Shown here piece by piece: positions 44,273 to 53,270 of a stretch of 64,000 nt of DNA. Made by a program: the position numbers and the translations under genes. Each line of letters starts with the position of its first letter. Positions within the stretch are counted from its first letter, which is position 1. Source of the stretch: Enterococcus rotai (GTDB lineage Bacteria > Bacillota > Bacilli > Lactobacillales > Enterococcaceae); the NCBI RefSeq assembly GCF_001465345.1, contig NZ_CP013655.1:2032102-2096101 (forward strand), in the 5' to 3' direction. The notes beneath the pieces are model-generated. The model was given only the letters and a program-made list of their open reading frames with translations. It ran no database searches and was not told the DNA's origin.

Positions 44273-46084
44273 ATGTGTGGAATTGTAGGAATTATTGGAA
44301 AAGACAATGCGACTGATATTTTAGTTCAAGGATTAGAAAAGTTAGAATACCGTGGTTACGATTCAGCAGGTATTTTTGTAACTGGAAAAAATCAAGACGA
44401 TCATTTAGTAAAATCATTAGGTCGAATCGCTGATCTACAAAATAAAATCAGTCCAGAAGTTCAAGGAACTGTGGGGATCGGACACACGCGTTGGGCTACA
44501 CATGGCAAACCGAGTGAAAGAAATGCGCATCCGCATACATCAAGCAATCACCAGTTTATTTTAGTACACAATGGTGTGATCGAAAATTTTGAAGAAATAA
44601 AACAGGAATTTCTTAAAAATACGCCACTAGAAGGTGAAACAGATACTGAAATTGCCGTACATTTGATTGAATATTTTGCAGAATCTGGAATGACAACAAA
44701 AGAAGCCTTTAAAAAAGCACTGAATGTGATTAAAGGTTCGTATGCATTTGCATTGATAGACAAGAACGACCCAGACACGATCTATGTAGCAAAAAATAAA
44801 AGTCCATTATTAATTGGATTAGGCGATGATTTTAATGTAATTTGCAGTGATGCGATGGCAATGCTAGCTGAAACAAACCATTTTGTGGAAATTGCTGATG
44901 GGGAAACGGTCATTGTTAAAGCGGATAAAATCGAGATTGAAGATCAAAAAGGCAATTTGGTCTACCGCGAATCTTATGAAGCTCAATTAGATTTAAGTGA
45001 TATTGAAAAAGGGGCATACCCTTATTATATGTTAAAAGAAATTGATGACCAGCCAGCTGTTATGCGTCGAATCGTACAGGAATATACAGATACACTTGGA
45101 AGAACTGTGATCGATGAAGATATCATTAAACAAATAACTGCTAGCGATCGTATTTATGTCATCGCATGCGGAACTAGCTATAATGCTGGCTGGGTAGGAA
45201 AAGCAATTCTCGAGAAAATGACGAATATTCCAGTTGAAGTGCATCTTTCAAGCGAGTTTGGCTATAATATGCCATTATTGTCAGATAATCCATTTTTTAT
45301 TTTCTTGAGTCAAAGTGGAGAAACAGCTGATAGTCGCCAAGTATTGGTGCAAACTAGTGAGTTAGGGTTACCGTCACTTACACTAACAAATGTAGCTGGC
45401 TCTACTTTATCTAGAGAAGCCGATTACACGTTATTACTTCATGCAGGACCAGAAATTGCGGTTGCGTCAACAAAAGCTTATACGGCACAAATTGCAGTTT
45501 TAGCGGTGCTTGCTAAAGCAGTTGGTGACAGCAAAGCAAACCCGTCCTCACTCGACTTTGATATTGCGCATGAATTAAGTGTAATTGCCACAGTTATAGA
45601 ATCGATCATTGCTGAAAAAATGACGATTAGTCAATTGGTAGAAGACTATTTAGCGACAACAAGAAATGCGTTTTATATCGGGCGTGGTGTAGATTACTAT
45701 GTATCGATGGAGGCCTCATTGAAGCTAAAAGAAATTTCATATATCCAAGCGGAAGGTTTTGCTGCTGGAGAATTAAAGCATGGAACGATTGCATTGATTG
45801 AAGAGATGACACCCGTTTTTGGCGTGATCACAGATAAAAAAACAGCAGCACATACGCGTGGAAATTTAAAAGAAGTTGAAAGTCGTGGTGCTCGCAACTT
45901 TGTTATTGCTCTGTCATCATTGGCAAAAGAGACGGATCAGTTCGTTATACCAGATGTGCATCCATTGTTGACCGCTTTAGTGAGCATCATTCCAACGCAA
46001 TTGATTGCTTATTTTGCAACATTGCAAAGAGGCTATGACGTAGATAAGCCTCGTAATTTAGCCAAAAGTGTAACGGTCGAATAA
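44273..46084 (+). CDS. glmS: Glutamine-fructose-6-phosphate aminotransferase GlmS
   Basis: The 603-residue protein has an N-terminal glutaminase domain with the nucleophile Cys2 (MCGIVGIIG), GHTRWATHG and NPH-type loops. Two SIS sugar-isomerase domains carry [17 protein letters not shown], the [10 protein letters not shown]-type [15 protein letters not shown], and the C-terminus ending [12 protein letters not shown]. It makes glucosamine-6-phosphate from fructose-6-phosphate and glutamine, the first step to UDP-GlcNAc. It is controlled by the ribozyme in its leader and ends at a bidirectional terminator. Confidence 0.98.
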   Translation: MCGIVGIIGKDNATDILVQGLEKLEYRGYDSAGIFVTGKNQDDHLVKSLGRIADLQNKISPEVQGTVGIGHTRWATHGKPSERNAHPHTSSNHQFILVHNGVIENFEEIKQEFLKNTPLEGETDTEIAVHLIEYFAESGMTTKEAFKKALNVIKGSYAFALIDKNDPDTIYVAKNKSPLLIGLGDDFNVICSDAMAMLAETNHFVEIADGETVIVKADKIEIEDQKGNLVYRESYEAQLDLSDIEKGAYPYYMLKEIDDQPAVMRRIVQEYTDTLGRTVIDEDIIKQITASDRIYVIACGTSYNAGWVGKAILEKMTNIPVEVHLSSEFGYNMPLLSDNPFFIFLSQSGETADSRQVLVQTSELGLPSLTLTNVAGSTLSREADYTLLLHAGPEIAVASTKAYTAQIAVLAVLAKAVGDSKANPSSLDFDIAHELSVIATVIESIIAEKMTISQLVEDYLATTRNAFYIGRGVDYYVSMEASLKLKEISYIQAEGFAAGELKHGTIALIEEMTPVFGVITDKKTAAHTRGNLKEVESRGARNFVIALSSLAKETDQFVIPDVHPLLTALVSIIPTQLIAYFATLQRGYDVDKPRNLAKSVTVE

Positions 46085-46092
46085 ACTAAAAC

Positions 46093-46137
46093 AACAGCTG
46101 AACTTATTCTTTGGGAATAAATTCAGCTGTTGCTTTA
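46093..46137. terminator. Bidirectional terminator between glmS and the histidine kinase
   Basis: AACAGCTGAA/TTCAGCTGTT plus an inner TTATTC/GGAATAA stem form a long hairpin with T-rich flanks on both strands, between convergent genes. Confidence 0.85.
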
Positions 46138-47631
46138 TTTTATCGGTATTGTAACATCAAATGTTGTTCCAGTTTCTTTATCACTACGAACACTGAGTAA
46201 AAAGTGATGACGTTCAGCGATTTCCTTAGCAATTGCCAAACCCAATCCGGTACCGTCTAGTTGCTCCTTAGAACGTGCTTGGTGGAAGCGTTGAAAGATT
46301 TCTTTTTGTTCCTTTGGAGAAATATAGGAACCTGGATTATGAACACTGATGTTGATCGTATCATTTACTTTGTTCGCTTGAATCTCAATAATTGCTTTAG
46401 GTGGTGCAAACTTAATGGCATTTTCAATCAAAATAACAAACAGCTGTCGAATTCGACCATAGTCACCATTGACAACAACGGGTTCTTCTATAGCGGTTTT
46501 AAAACACAGCTGCTGTTCTTTTGATGAAGTTTTCAAGCGGAGACTCCTCAAACTGTCTGATAAAACATCATTGATTGCAACAGGTTCCATTGTAATCGTA
46601 AATTCTGGATTTTCTAACCGAGATAATTCTAGCAAATCATTGATCAAGCGCTCTAATACAATTGATTCTGCTAATAATTGTTGGTGATATTGCTCGATCT
46701 TTTCTGGTTGCTGGATCAGACCATCATTTAAGGATTCAAGCGAGCCGCGAATGACCGTTACTGGCGTTCGCAATTCGTGAGAAATCGTGGATAAAAAATT
46801 TTTTTGTGCTTGTTCGCGATTTTCCCGCTGAAATTTCGCTTCAGCTAACCGATTTTTTAAAATAGTCAATTTTTCGCTCAACTGACCTATTTCATCTTTA
46901 GTCTGGATATCCAATGATTCTTCATAATTTTCTACAACAAGCTCTTCTGTAAAATGACTCATTTTATTGATCGGGGCGATGAATTTTTTTGATAATAAAA
47001 TAGAGAGTAGCAGGCCAATGATCCAAGCAATCAAAATACTGATAAAGAGCAATAAATACCCCTGATTCTCTTCTTTATGAACGCTGGAGACTGCTGAATG
47101 AAGTAAAACCACAGCTAAAACAGTGCCCTTGCTATTCGTGACAGGAGCACCAACTGTCACGGTTGGTTTGCCAATAAAATGACTAAAAGCATCACTAGTC
47201 GTTGTTTTTCCAGCATAGACTCTTTTGATGACATCTTGCGCATTGTCAGGTAATTCACTATATTCTTTATCGTGCATACCATGACCGACAGTAATCGTAT
47301 CAGAATTTTCATCAACTATCCAAATATCATCCAGCGCTAGCTGATCCATGAAATTAAGGAAAGAAGAATATCCCATACCCATCTTCATGGAAGAACCAGA
47401 CCCCATCATGCCATGCATAGATGAGTTACTTTCATTTGTGGTTTCTTGTTCGTCAAAATAGTCGCTTAAAGTCTCAGCGATGACTGTTGCTCGGCGCGTC
47501 ATTTCTTCTGTATGGATCGTAATCGTTTGTTTAGAAAATAAAGTACTAAATGCTACACCAATTACTAATGAAAAAAGCAACAGCGTTAAGGAAAAATAAA
47601 GAACGAGTTTTCTAGTCAGCTTGTTTTTCAT
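46135..47631 (-). CDS. Sensor histidine kinase with Met-rich extracellular loop
   Basis: The 498-residue protein has membrane helices at about 10-32 and 192-214, with a sensor loop of about 160 residues between them. A HAMP domain follows, then HisKA with phosphorylated H285 in STISHELRTP, and HATPase with the N box VILIENAIKF and G boxes (GTGLGLAIAKE). The loop contains seven Met between residues 72 and 86, plus HGMH near 117-120, a composition typical of Cu(I)/Ag(I)-binding segments. Metal or redox stress sensing is therefore inferred. The start overlaps the response regulator by 4 bases. The neighbouring divergent small exported protein is also His/Met-rich. Confidence 0.9.
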   Translation of the reverse strand: MKNKLTRKLVLYFSLTLLLFSLVIGVAFSTLFSKQTITIHTEEMTRRATVIAETLSDYFDEQETTNESNSSMHGMMGSGSSMKMGMGYSSFLNFMDQLALDDIWIVDENSDTITVGHGMHDKEYSELPDNAQDVIKRVYAGKTTTSDAFSHFIGKPTVTVGAPVTNSKGTVLAVVLLHSAVSSVHKEENQGYLLLFISILIAWIIGLLLSILLSKKFIAPINKMSHFTEELVVENYEESLDIQTKDEIGQLSEKLTILKNRLAEAKFQRENREQAQKNFLSTISHELRTPVTVIRGSLESLNDGLIQQPEKIEQYHQQLLAESIVLERLINDLLELSRLENPEFTITMEPVAINDVLSDSLRSLRLKTSSKEQQLCFKTAIEEPVVVNGDYGRIRQLFVILIENAIKFAPPKAIIEIQANKVNDTINISVHNPGSYISPKEQKEIFQRFHQARSKEQLDGTGLGLAIAKEIAERHHFLLSVRSDKETGTTFDVTIPIK

Positions 47632-48320
47632 TTTTTACCCTCAAACTTATACCCTTGGCCCCAAACCGTTGCAATTTCCCAATTAGGATGCGAGACTTCG
47701 TCTAGTTTGGCTCGTAATCGTTTAATATGAGTATCAACCGTTCTTGCATCACCAAAGTAATCGATGCCCCATAAGCTATCCAATAAGTTATCTCGCGAAA
47801 AAACCTTTTCTGGATTGGCTAATAGTAGCCATAAAAGTTCTAATTCTCTTTTCGTTAAAAAGATTTCTTGAGTGGCGATCGTTACTTTTTTTTCTTCCAA
47901 ATAAACAGTCAAATTATCATAAGTCAAACGATCCATAGTATGTTGATTTTCTTCTGTTCGCTCAAGTCGTCTTAAAATTGCTCGAATTCGCGCCATCACT
48001 TCACTTGGGGAAAATGGTTTCACTATATAATCATCGGCGCCAATATCTAGCCCCATGATGCGATGATAGTCTTCTCCTTTGGCTGTGATCATGATAATTG
48101 GGACATTTGATGTTGCCCGGATCGTTTTGCAAACACCAAATCCATCGATTTTTGGTAGCATGACATCTAGTAAAATCAGTTCAATCGTATGGCTAGAAAA
48201 CGCATCTAAGGCTGCTTGACCATTATCAGCTATGATTGGATTAAATCCTTCTTTTAGAACATATTCTTTGAGTACTTCTGTAATTTGCAAATGATCATCA
48301 ACGATCAAAATATTTTTCAT
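47628..48320 (-). CDS. OmpR/PhoB-family response regulator
   Basis: The 230-residue protein has a receiver domain with the acidic pocket VDD (8-9), phospho-acceptor D52 in LLDVMLP, and a Lys in KPFSP. A winged-helix DNA-binding domain follows (LTKRELELLWLLLANPEKVF, VDTHIKRLRAKL). AGGAGG lies before the ATG on the minus strand. It is paired with the downstream kinase. On the minus strand a TATAAT (plus coordinates 48347-48352) is a likely -10. Direct repeats in the divergent region are candidate binding sites. Confidence 0.93.
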   Translation of the reverse strand: MKNILIVDDHLQITEVLKEYVLKEGFNPIIADNGQAALDAFSSHTIELILLDVMLPKIDGFGVCKTIRATSNVPIIMITAKGEDYHRIMGLDIGADDYIVKPFSPSEVMARIRAILRRLERTEENQHTMDRLTYDNLTVYLEEKKVTIATQEIFLTKRELELLWLLLANPEKVFSRDNLLDSLWGIDYFGDARTVDTHIKRLRAKLDEVSHPNWEIATVWGQGYKFEGKK

Positions 48321-48385
48321 GAGAGGACCTCCTAGATTCTTCTTTTATTATAGACAAAAATTACGCATTTAGGGAATTTATTTTC

Positions 48386-48455
48386 GACACATATTTGACA
48401 CAATTATTTAATAGACTGAAGTCAAGTTATTCAGTTCGAGCTGGATGAATGTGTC
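48386..48455. promoter_or_regulatory. Direct repeats in the divergent region, candidate response-regulator sites
   Basis: GACACA occurs at 48386-48391 and 48397-48402, an 11-base period typical of OmpR-family dimers. An inverted copy, TGTGTC, lies at 48450-48455. The region lies between the response regulator and the small exported protein genes. Confidence 0.45.
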
Positions 48456-48483
48456 ATATGTATAAAAAAGGAGGAATCAGAAC

Positions 48484-48780
48484 GTGAAAAAGAAGATGAT
48501 TAGTGGATTATTTGTAGGCTTATTGATAGGTACAATGGGATTTGTCACAGTTAGTGAAGCCATAGGGCAAGGTGAAGAGGAGCGCATGGATTCTTATGAA
48601 ATGAAGTCTAGGCACGAAAGACATCGAGAGATCATGAACAATCAACTGACGGATGAGAAGAAACAGGATCAAGTAATGTCAGAAGATGAGTATTACGGTA
48701 GAAGACAAAATGGTGACCAAAATCATATGAGGAAAACAAGAGGAAGACATCAGAGTAGAATGAATGGTTCTTGTTGGTAA
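48484..48780 (+). CDS. Small exported His/Met-rich protein
   Basis: The 98-residue protein has a signal peptide (MKKKMISGLFVGLLIGTMGF; cleavage probably near SEA or AIG around 26-28). The mature part is charged and rich in Met (about 8), His (5) and Arg, ending in MNGSCW with a single Cys. It resembles no family I know. Composition and divergence from the two-component genes suggest a metal-binding or CpxP-like envelope protein controlled by that system. The start is GTG, with AAAGGAGG at good spacing. A single gene. Confidence 0.7.
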   Translation: MKKKMISGLFVGLLIGTMGFVTVSEAIGQGEEERMDSYEMKSRHERHREIMNNQLTDEKKQDQVMSEDEYYGRRQNGDQNHMRKTRGRHQSRMNGSCW

Positions 48781-48802
48781 AAATAGATAAATAAAAAAAA
48801 TA

Positions 48803-48828
48803 TTCCCCCATCAGAGAGATGGAGGGAA
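48803..48828 (-). terminator. Hairpin with minus-strand T tract
   Basis: TTCCC-CCATC pairs with GATGG-A-GGGAA (one bulge). Read on the minus strand it is followed by TATTTTTTTTAT. It could stop transcription coming from the NlpC/P60 gene; on the plus strand it lacks a T tract. Nothing else is recognisable between 48829 and 48988. Confidence 0.5.
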
Positions 48829-48988
48829 CACAAATCAAATTACACACAACCATAAAATAGCATACTTCCTCATAATTCTCAAGAATTTCGATGTTTAGGA
48901 AAAAAAGTGAGAATTTTTATGAAGAAGGGATATTCTATAAATAATCTGGTTATTTTCCTAATGAAACAAGGAATATAAATTTACGATA

Positions 48989-49024
48989 AAAACATTGCTC
49001 ACATAAAAGGAGCAATGTTTTTTT
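48989..49024. terminator. Terminator of the NlpC/P60 gene
   Basis: A 12-bp perfect stem (AAAACATTGCTC/GAGCAATGTTTT) with T runs on both strands lies just after the stop codon of the minus-strand gene. Confidence 0.85.
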
Positions 49025-49031
49025 GCGCTGT

Positions 49032-49922
49032 CTATAAAACTCGTACAGCAAAGTCCGGAGCATAGGAAGCAACTGTTGCGACTTGGACAACATCGCCAGG
49101 AACGGGTGCATGGATATAAGAACCATCGCCTGTTGAAATTCCTACGTGATAGGTCCCACCGTGACTCCCCCAAAAGACTAAGTCGCCAGCTTGAGCTTCT
49201 GCAACTGAAATCGTCGTTCCAGCAGATTCTTGATCAACCGTTGTACGACCTAGAGCATGCCCAGCAGCAGCAAAAGCAACTTGAACTAAACCAGAACAGT
49301 CGAAGGAATCAGGACCCGCAGCGCCATATACATAAGGTTTACCTAAATGTGTTTTGGCCGAGTTAATGACCATTGAACGAGCATCTGTTTTTTTGACTTG
49401 TTCTTCTTTTTGTTTTTTAGCTTGAGTGATTTTTTCTGTTAATTGGGATTCTTGTTTAACTGTTTCAGCCTGTTTTTTTGTAATGTCTTCTGTAGTTGTT
49501 TTTAAGAGAGCTTGTTGTTGTTTTAATTCAGTTAATTGTTCTTTTTTCTCAACTATCGGGCTATTTTGGATAGGAACAGGCGAAAAAGTTGTTGTGAGTG
49601 TTACGTTCTGATCTTTAGTTGATTTTGTTGTTTCAGAGATGGCTGTAACAGATTCAATTTCTTCTAGCTGTTCAAGACTGATTTGGATTTTTTTCATTTT
49701 TTGCTCTAAGTCAGAAAGCTGAATCGTTTGTTCGCTTTTTTTATCTGAAAAATATTGTTTATCCACTTTTAACTGGGATAGTTTTTGTGAAGCTTCTGTA
49801 ATGATTTTATCTGGAGTAGTTGGCTGTGTAGAGGTTGCAAAAGCTTGATTACCTATTACTAAACTAGCAGCAACGGTCAAGCCGCTTAAAAATAATTTGG
49901 TTATGATTATCTGTGTTTTCAA
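49032..49922 (-). CDS. Secreted coiled-coil NlpC/P60 peptidoglycan hydrolase
   Basis: The 296-residue protein has a signal peptide (cleavage near NQAFA, residue 29-30), a long Gln/Lys/Glu-rich coiled coil (about 45-185, interrupted by a Thr/Pro-rich stretch) and a C-terminal NlpC/P60 domain (about 190-296). The catalytic Cys lies in DSFDCSG, and His in YHVGIS and YIHAP. It should cut D-Glu-diamino-acid bonds in stem peptides, like SagA-type proteins. The longest frame starts five codons earlier, but GAGGAG precedes this TTG by 7 bases and fits the signal peptide. A single gene with a terminator after it. Confidence 0.9.
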   Translation of the reverse strand: MKTQIIITKLFLSGLTVAASLVIGNQAFATSTQPTTPDKIITEASQKLSQLKVDKQYFSDKKSEQTIQLSDLEQKMKKIQISLEQLEEIESVTAISETTKSTKDQNVTLTTTFSPVPIQNSPIVEKKEQLTELKQQQALLKTTTEDITKKQAETVKQESQLTEKITQAKKQKEEQVKKTDARSMVINSAKTHLGKPYVYGAAGPDSFDCSGLVQVAFAAAGHALGRTTVDQESAGTTISVAEAQAGDLVFWGSHGGTYHVGISTGDGSYIHAPVPGDVVQVATVASYAPDFAVRVL

Positions 49923-50184
49923 AAAAACGCTCCTCAAGTATTTAAGTTAGTTGATCTATTTATAACAAATGTGTATTCATTTTATTATTTTAAGACCAGT
50001 TAATAGTTAAACACAGCTTCTTTATAATGTCTGTAAAAGGTAGGTTAAATATTTGTTTCTTGGGTTACAAAAAAGGATCATTTATTTCAAAGTGATGAAT
50101 CATTGTAATATAGCTGAGGTTAGATTTATAGACTATCTTTTTTTCTGATTTTGATTTAAACTAGTGAAGAACGGGGGAGCGGTA

Positions 50185-50766
50185 ATGAAAAAAGAATCAG
50201 TATTTGAGGTAACACATCAGTCAATTTTAGAAACTGCGAAGGATCTTTTTTTAACGAACGGATACAAAAATACTTCTACTCGTGATATTGCTAAAGCTGC
50301 AAATATTACACAGCCAGCATTGTATTATCATTTTTCTAATAAAGAAATTCTATTTATTGAGATTAATAAACAAATTGGTATTCAGTTGAAAAGTGCGATT
50401 GAACAGATTCATAAAGAACAAGATACCATTGAAAATCAATTGATTAAATGCACTAATGCTCTGTTAACTGTTTATCATAGAGATATTTTTTCTTTTATCC
50501 ATCAAAGTGCAGCAGAAATGGAACAAGAAAATAAACAGCAGCTATTTTATATACTAAATGATTACTATCTAATCCCATTACAGACTATTTTTGAATCGAG
50601 TCAAGAGCCATTAAACAGCAGTGTGTCTTCAAAAAAAGCAGCTCAATTTTATCTGATGAGTTTGTCATTGTTATTTTCAACGATTCATCAGCTTTCTACA
50701 GAAAAAGAGCGGTCAGCGCAAATTTCTGAGTTAATGGATATGGTATTACATGGTGTTTTATCTTGA
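50185..50766 (+). CDS. TetR/AcrR-family transcriptional regulator
   Basis: The 193-residue protein has an N-terminal TetR helix-turn-helix (ILETAKDLFLTNGYKNTSTR, DIAKAANITQPALYYHF) and an all-helical ligand domain without recognisable ligand residues. GGGGGAG before the ATG decides the start; an upstream GTG is in frame. Three palindromes of matching type lie directly downstream at the promoter of an ABC exporter, so it probably represses those genes. The 250-base gap upstream holds no structure that I can name. Confidence 0.9.
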   Translation: MKKESVFEVTHQSILETAKDLFLTNGYKNTSTRDIAKAANITQPALYYHFSNKEILFIEINKQIGIQLKSAIEQIHKEQDTIENQLIKCTNALLTVYHRDIFSFIHQSAAEMEQENKQQLFYILNDYYLIPLQTIFESSQEPLNSSVSSKKAAQFYLMSLSLLFSTIHQLSTEKERSAQISELMDMVLHGVLS

Positions 50767-50778
50767 GGAATTAAATCA

Positions 50779-50800
50779 TTTTTTATCATGTGATAAAAAA
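50779..50800. promoter_or_regulatory. TetR operator 1
   Basis: Perfect arms TTTTTTATCA and TGATAAAAAA flank a 2-base centre. The site ends just before the -35 hexamer at 50803. Confidence 0.75.
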
Positions 50801-50802
50801 TG

Positions 50803-50831
50803 TTGTTTAATTCTTTTTTTCATGGTAAACT
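50803..50831 (+). promoter_or_regulatory. Promoter of the ABC exporter genes
   Basis: TTGTTT at 50803-50808 and TAAACT at 50826-50831 (with TGG before it, extended -10 type) have a 17-base spacer, framed by operators 1 and 2. Confidence 0.65.
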
Positions 50832-50850
50832 TTTTATCAAGTGATAAAAA
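50831..50850. promoter_or_regulatory. TetR operator 2
   Basis: Arms TTTTTATCA and TGATAAAAA flank AG. It overlaps the end of the -10 and the transcription start. Confidence 0.75.
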
Positions 50851-50871
50851 ACTGTTTATTTTTTTAACTGT

Positions 50872-50893
50872 TTTTTTATCGATTGATAAAAAA
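50872..50893. promoter_or_regulatory. TetR operator 3
   Basis: Arms TTTTTTATCG and TGATAAAAAA (one mismatch) lie in the leader just before the permease ribosome binding site. Centres of the three sites are 51 and 42 bases apart, close to whole helical turns. Confidence 0.7.
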
Positions 50894-50905
50894 GAGGTGG
50901 AATCA

Positions 50906-51997
50906 ATGTTTTTAGGTTTAGAAGAAATGAAATATTTTAAGCTTAGGTATACGTTAGTAGTGGGTGTCATTGTGTTAGTTGCTTATGTGGCATTTATGTT
51001 GTCCGGTTTAGCCAATGGACTTGCCCAAGGGGTTCGTCAAGGTGTAGATCAGTGGGATGCAACAAGTATTATTTTATCTGGCGACGCGAACAAAAGCTTG
51101 AACGCATCAAGTTTAGTAATGGATGATGTAACACACGTAGAGGCTGAAAAGGTAGAACCGCTTGGACAATACGCTGGAGCGTTAAACAAGGTTGGTGAAA
51201 ACAAAGAAGCCGACAAAATCAATATTTCTCTTTTTGGTGTAGCTGAGAATAGTTCAATCAAACCCAAATTGATTGAAGGACGTTACTTTGAAAATGCTGG
51301 AGAAATTATTATTCCACAAAATTTAGTGGATAAAGGAATCAAACTGGGCGATGCTGTGAAAATCGGAAAACTTGATAAAGAGTTGAAGGTTGTTGGGATT
51401 ACGAAACAAAATAGTTTCAGTATTGTTCCATTAATTTATACATCACTTGATCAATGGCAAGAGCTTAAATTTGGTAAAATCATCGAAGGTGCCAAAGCAC
51501 CAATCAATGGTATCGTTGTGCGTACAACGCCAACAAATAAGGTCAAACTGGAAACAACCGATGATCATTTGGTAAAATACGGCATTGAAGAATTTATTCA
51601 AAAACTACCTGGCTACAGTGAACAGAATCTGACGCTCAATGCGATGATCTATTTCTTATTTGTCATCACGGCTGCGATTATTGGTATCTTTATCTATGTA
51701 ATGACCTTACAAAAAACGAGTTTGTTTGGTGTTATGAAAGCACAAGGAATTTCAAATGGTTATATCATTAAATCAATTATTGCTCAAACCTTTATTTTAG
51801 GAGTGATTGGCGTTTTGATCGGTGTTATCTTGACGTTGTTGACAAATCTTGTCTTACCATCTGCTATGCCGTTTGAATTGGATAGTACAAACCTACTCGT
51901 ATACAGTATTGTTTTGATTATCGTTGCGGTTTTAGGCGGCGTTTTCTCAATTCGGACAGTGACACATGTCGATCCAATGAAAGCGATAGGAGGCTAA
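50906..51997 (+). CDS. FtsX/MacB-type ABC transporter permease
   Basis: The 363-residue protein has one N-terminal helix (about 13-35), an extracellular MacB-like core domain (about 45-245) and three C-terminal helices of an FtsX domain, with LFGVMKAQGISNGYIIKSII as the coupling segment. It works with the ATPase encoded next, as a mechanotransmission or exporter-type ABC system for peptides, lipids or drugs. A much longer frame upstream reads through the three operators; AGAGGTGG before this ATG gives the real start. Regulated by the adjacent TetR protein, by inference. Confidence 0.9.
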   Translation: MFLGLEEMKYFKLRYTLVVGVIVLVAYVAFMLSGLANGLAQGVRQGVDQWDATSIILSGDANKSLNASSLVMDDVTHVEAEKVEPLGQYAGALNKVGENKEADKINISLFGVAENSSIKPKLIEGRYFENAGEIIIPQNLVDKGIKLGDAVKIGKLDKELKVVGITKQNSFSIVPLIYTSLDQWQELKFGKIIEGAKAPINGIVVRTTPTNKVKLETTDDHLVKYGIEEFIQKLPGYSEQNLTLNAMIYFLFVITAAIIGIFIYVMTLQKTSLFGVMKAQGISNGYIIKSIIAQTFILGVIGVLIGVILTLLTNLVLPSAMPFELDSTNLLVYSIVLIIVAVLGGVFSIRTVTHVDPMKAIGG

Positions 51998-52001
51998 GAA
52001 A

Positions 52002-52673
52002 ATGACTGATATTTTAGTAATGGATGATATTCGGAAAACATTTGGAAAAGGCCACGCAAAAGTGGAAGCGTTGAAAGGAATCAATTTAAGTGTTAAGGCT
52101 GGAGAATTTGTCAGTATTATTGGACCATCTGGCTCTGGAAAAAGCACATTCTTAACCATTGCAGGCGGACTACAGACACCTACAACAGGTAAGATCATGA
52201 TTAACGGAAAAGACTTTACTCATCTGAGTGAAAAGAAGCGCTCAAGATTACGTTTTGAAGAAATTGGCTTTATTTTACAGGCATCTAATTTGATTCCATT
52301 TTTAACTGTAGGAAATCAATTTACACTAGTCGATAAAATCGAAAAGAAAAAAACAGAAACGCAGCGCATCAATGATTTATTAGCTTCTTTGGATATCGCT
52401 GATTTGATCAATAAATTTCCAAGAGATCTTTCTGGAGGGGAACGTCAACGAGTAGCAATTGCTCGAGCTTTGTTTAACGAACCAAGCTTGATTTTAGCAG
52501 ATGAACCAACTGCCAGCTTGGACACAGAACATGCGTATGAGGTAGTAAAAATTTTAGCAAAAGAAGCACATGAAAAGCAAAAAGCAACGATCATGGTCAC
52601 ACACGATCCGAGAATGATTGAGTGGAGCGATAGTGTTTACCGTATTGAAGATGGTAACTTGATAAAAGAGTAA
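52002..52673 (+). CDS. MacB/LolD-type ABC transporter ATPase
   Basis: The 223-residue protein has Walker A GPSGSGKST (near residue 42), a Q loop, signature LSGGERQR and Walker B LILADEPTASLD. It pairs with the permease 4 bases upstream, and GGAGG spans the junction. Typical length. It ends at a strong hairpin. Confidence 0.95.
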   Translation: MTDILVMDDIRKTFGKGHAKVEALKGINLSVKAGEFVSIIGPSGSGKSTFLTIAGGLQTPTTGKIMINGKDFTHLSEKKRSRLRFEEIGFILQASNLIPFLTVGNQFTLVDKIEKKKTETQRINDLLASLDIADLINKFPRDLSGGERQRVAIARALFNEPSLILADEPTASLDTEHAYEVVKILAKEAHEKQKATIMVTHDPRMIEWSDSVYRIEDGNLIKE

Positions 52674-52679
52674 AAAAAT

Positions 52680-52720
52680 GAAGAAGGGAAATAAACAAAA
52701 AAAGTTTATTTCCCTTCTTC
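52680..52720 (+). terminator. Terminator of the ABC exporter genes
   Basis: A 17-bp perfect stem (GAAGAAGGGAAATAAAC and its complement) with an A7 loop is followed by a short TTAATTTT tail. Confidence 0.8.
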
Positions 52721-52842
52721 TTAATTTTAAGTGTTATAAAATATGATTTTAGGTTATGATAATAGAGGAGAAAAGTAAATAGGTGGAAATACATACAGTT
52801 GGCTAAAAAATGAAAATATACAAAAGAAAGTGAGGCAGTACA

Positions 52843-53133
52843 ATGGATAATCGAGTAGAGGTAATGACGTTTTCGCAATTGAAGCAGCTTGTAGCAGAGT
52901 TGGATGCAAATAGCGCAATTAAGGATGATACCAAAGTATTTATTGATACTGGGTGGGATAGTGTTCAAGAAGTTGAACCAAATGCTTTTCATGTCGAAGA
53001 AATTATGGAATTTAAAGTACAAGATGAGCTGACAAAAGACTTTTATGTTGGGTATACTTTGAGCGAAAAAGCAGAACGAATGCAAGCTCATGGTCAACCT
53101 GAGACAGCTGTCATCATCAGAAATTTATATTAA
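52843..53133 (+). CDS. Small acidic hypothetical protein
   Basis: The 96-residue acidic soluble protein has no signal or membrane segment. FIDTGWDSVQEVEPNAFHVE is its most distinctive part. It resembles small enterococcal or lactobacillal hypotheticals of unknown role. GAAAGTGAGG lies upstream of the ATG, and GATAAT near 52763 may be a -10. I do not recognise a family. Confidence 0.6.
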   Translation: MDNRVEVMTFSQLKQLVAELDANSAIKDDTKVFIDTGWDSVQEVEPNAFHVEEIMEFKVQDELTKDFYVGYTLSEKAERMQAHGQPETAVIIRNLY

Positions 53134-53143
53134 CAGTCGGTTG

Positions 53144-53216
53144 TTTTAATAGGGTTTGTTAAGAAAATTTTTTCCTTTTTAAACAATACACACTATTTCT
53201 TTTTTTAATAGGGTTT
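53144..53216 (+). repeat. Two copies of a 14-base direct repeat
   Basis: TTTTAATAGGGTTT occurs at 53144-53157 and 53203-53216, 59 bases apart, in the leader of the TPR gene. Its purpose is unknown; it could be a regulator site or duplicated leader. Confidence 0.5.
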
Positions 53217-53270
53217 ATGCAGATAAATACTATGTTATAAGAAATAATTATTAGGAAGGTGGTGTTTCTT

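Noticed and set aside
48919-48978. Possible 19-residue peptide frame before the terminator at 48989
   Set aside because: Only a weak GTGAG precedes it, there is no promoter that I can support, and the length is within chance.
50750-50905. Upstream extension of the ABC permease frame
   Set aside because: The extension runs through the promoter and three operators and would encode repeated SCDKK/SSDKK/SIDKK pieces from the palindromes; the ribosome binding site supports the start at 50906.
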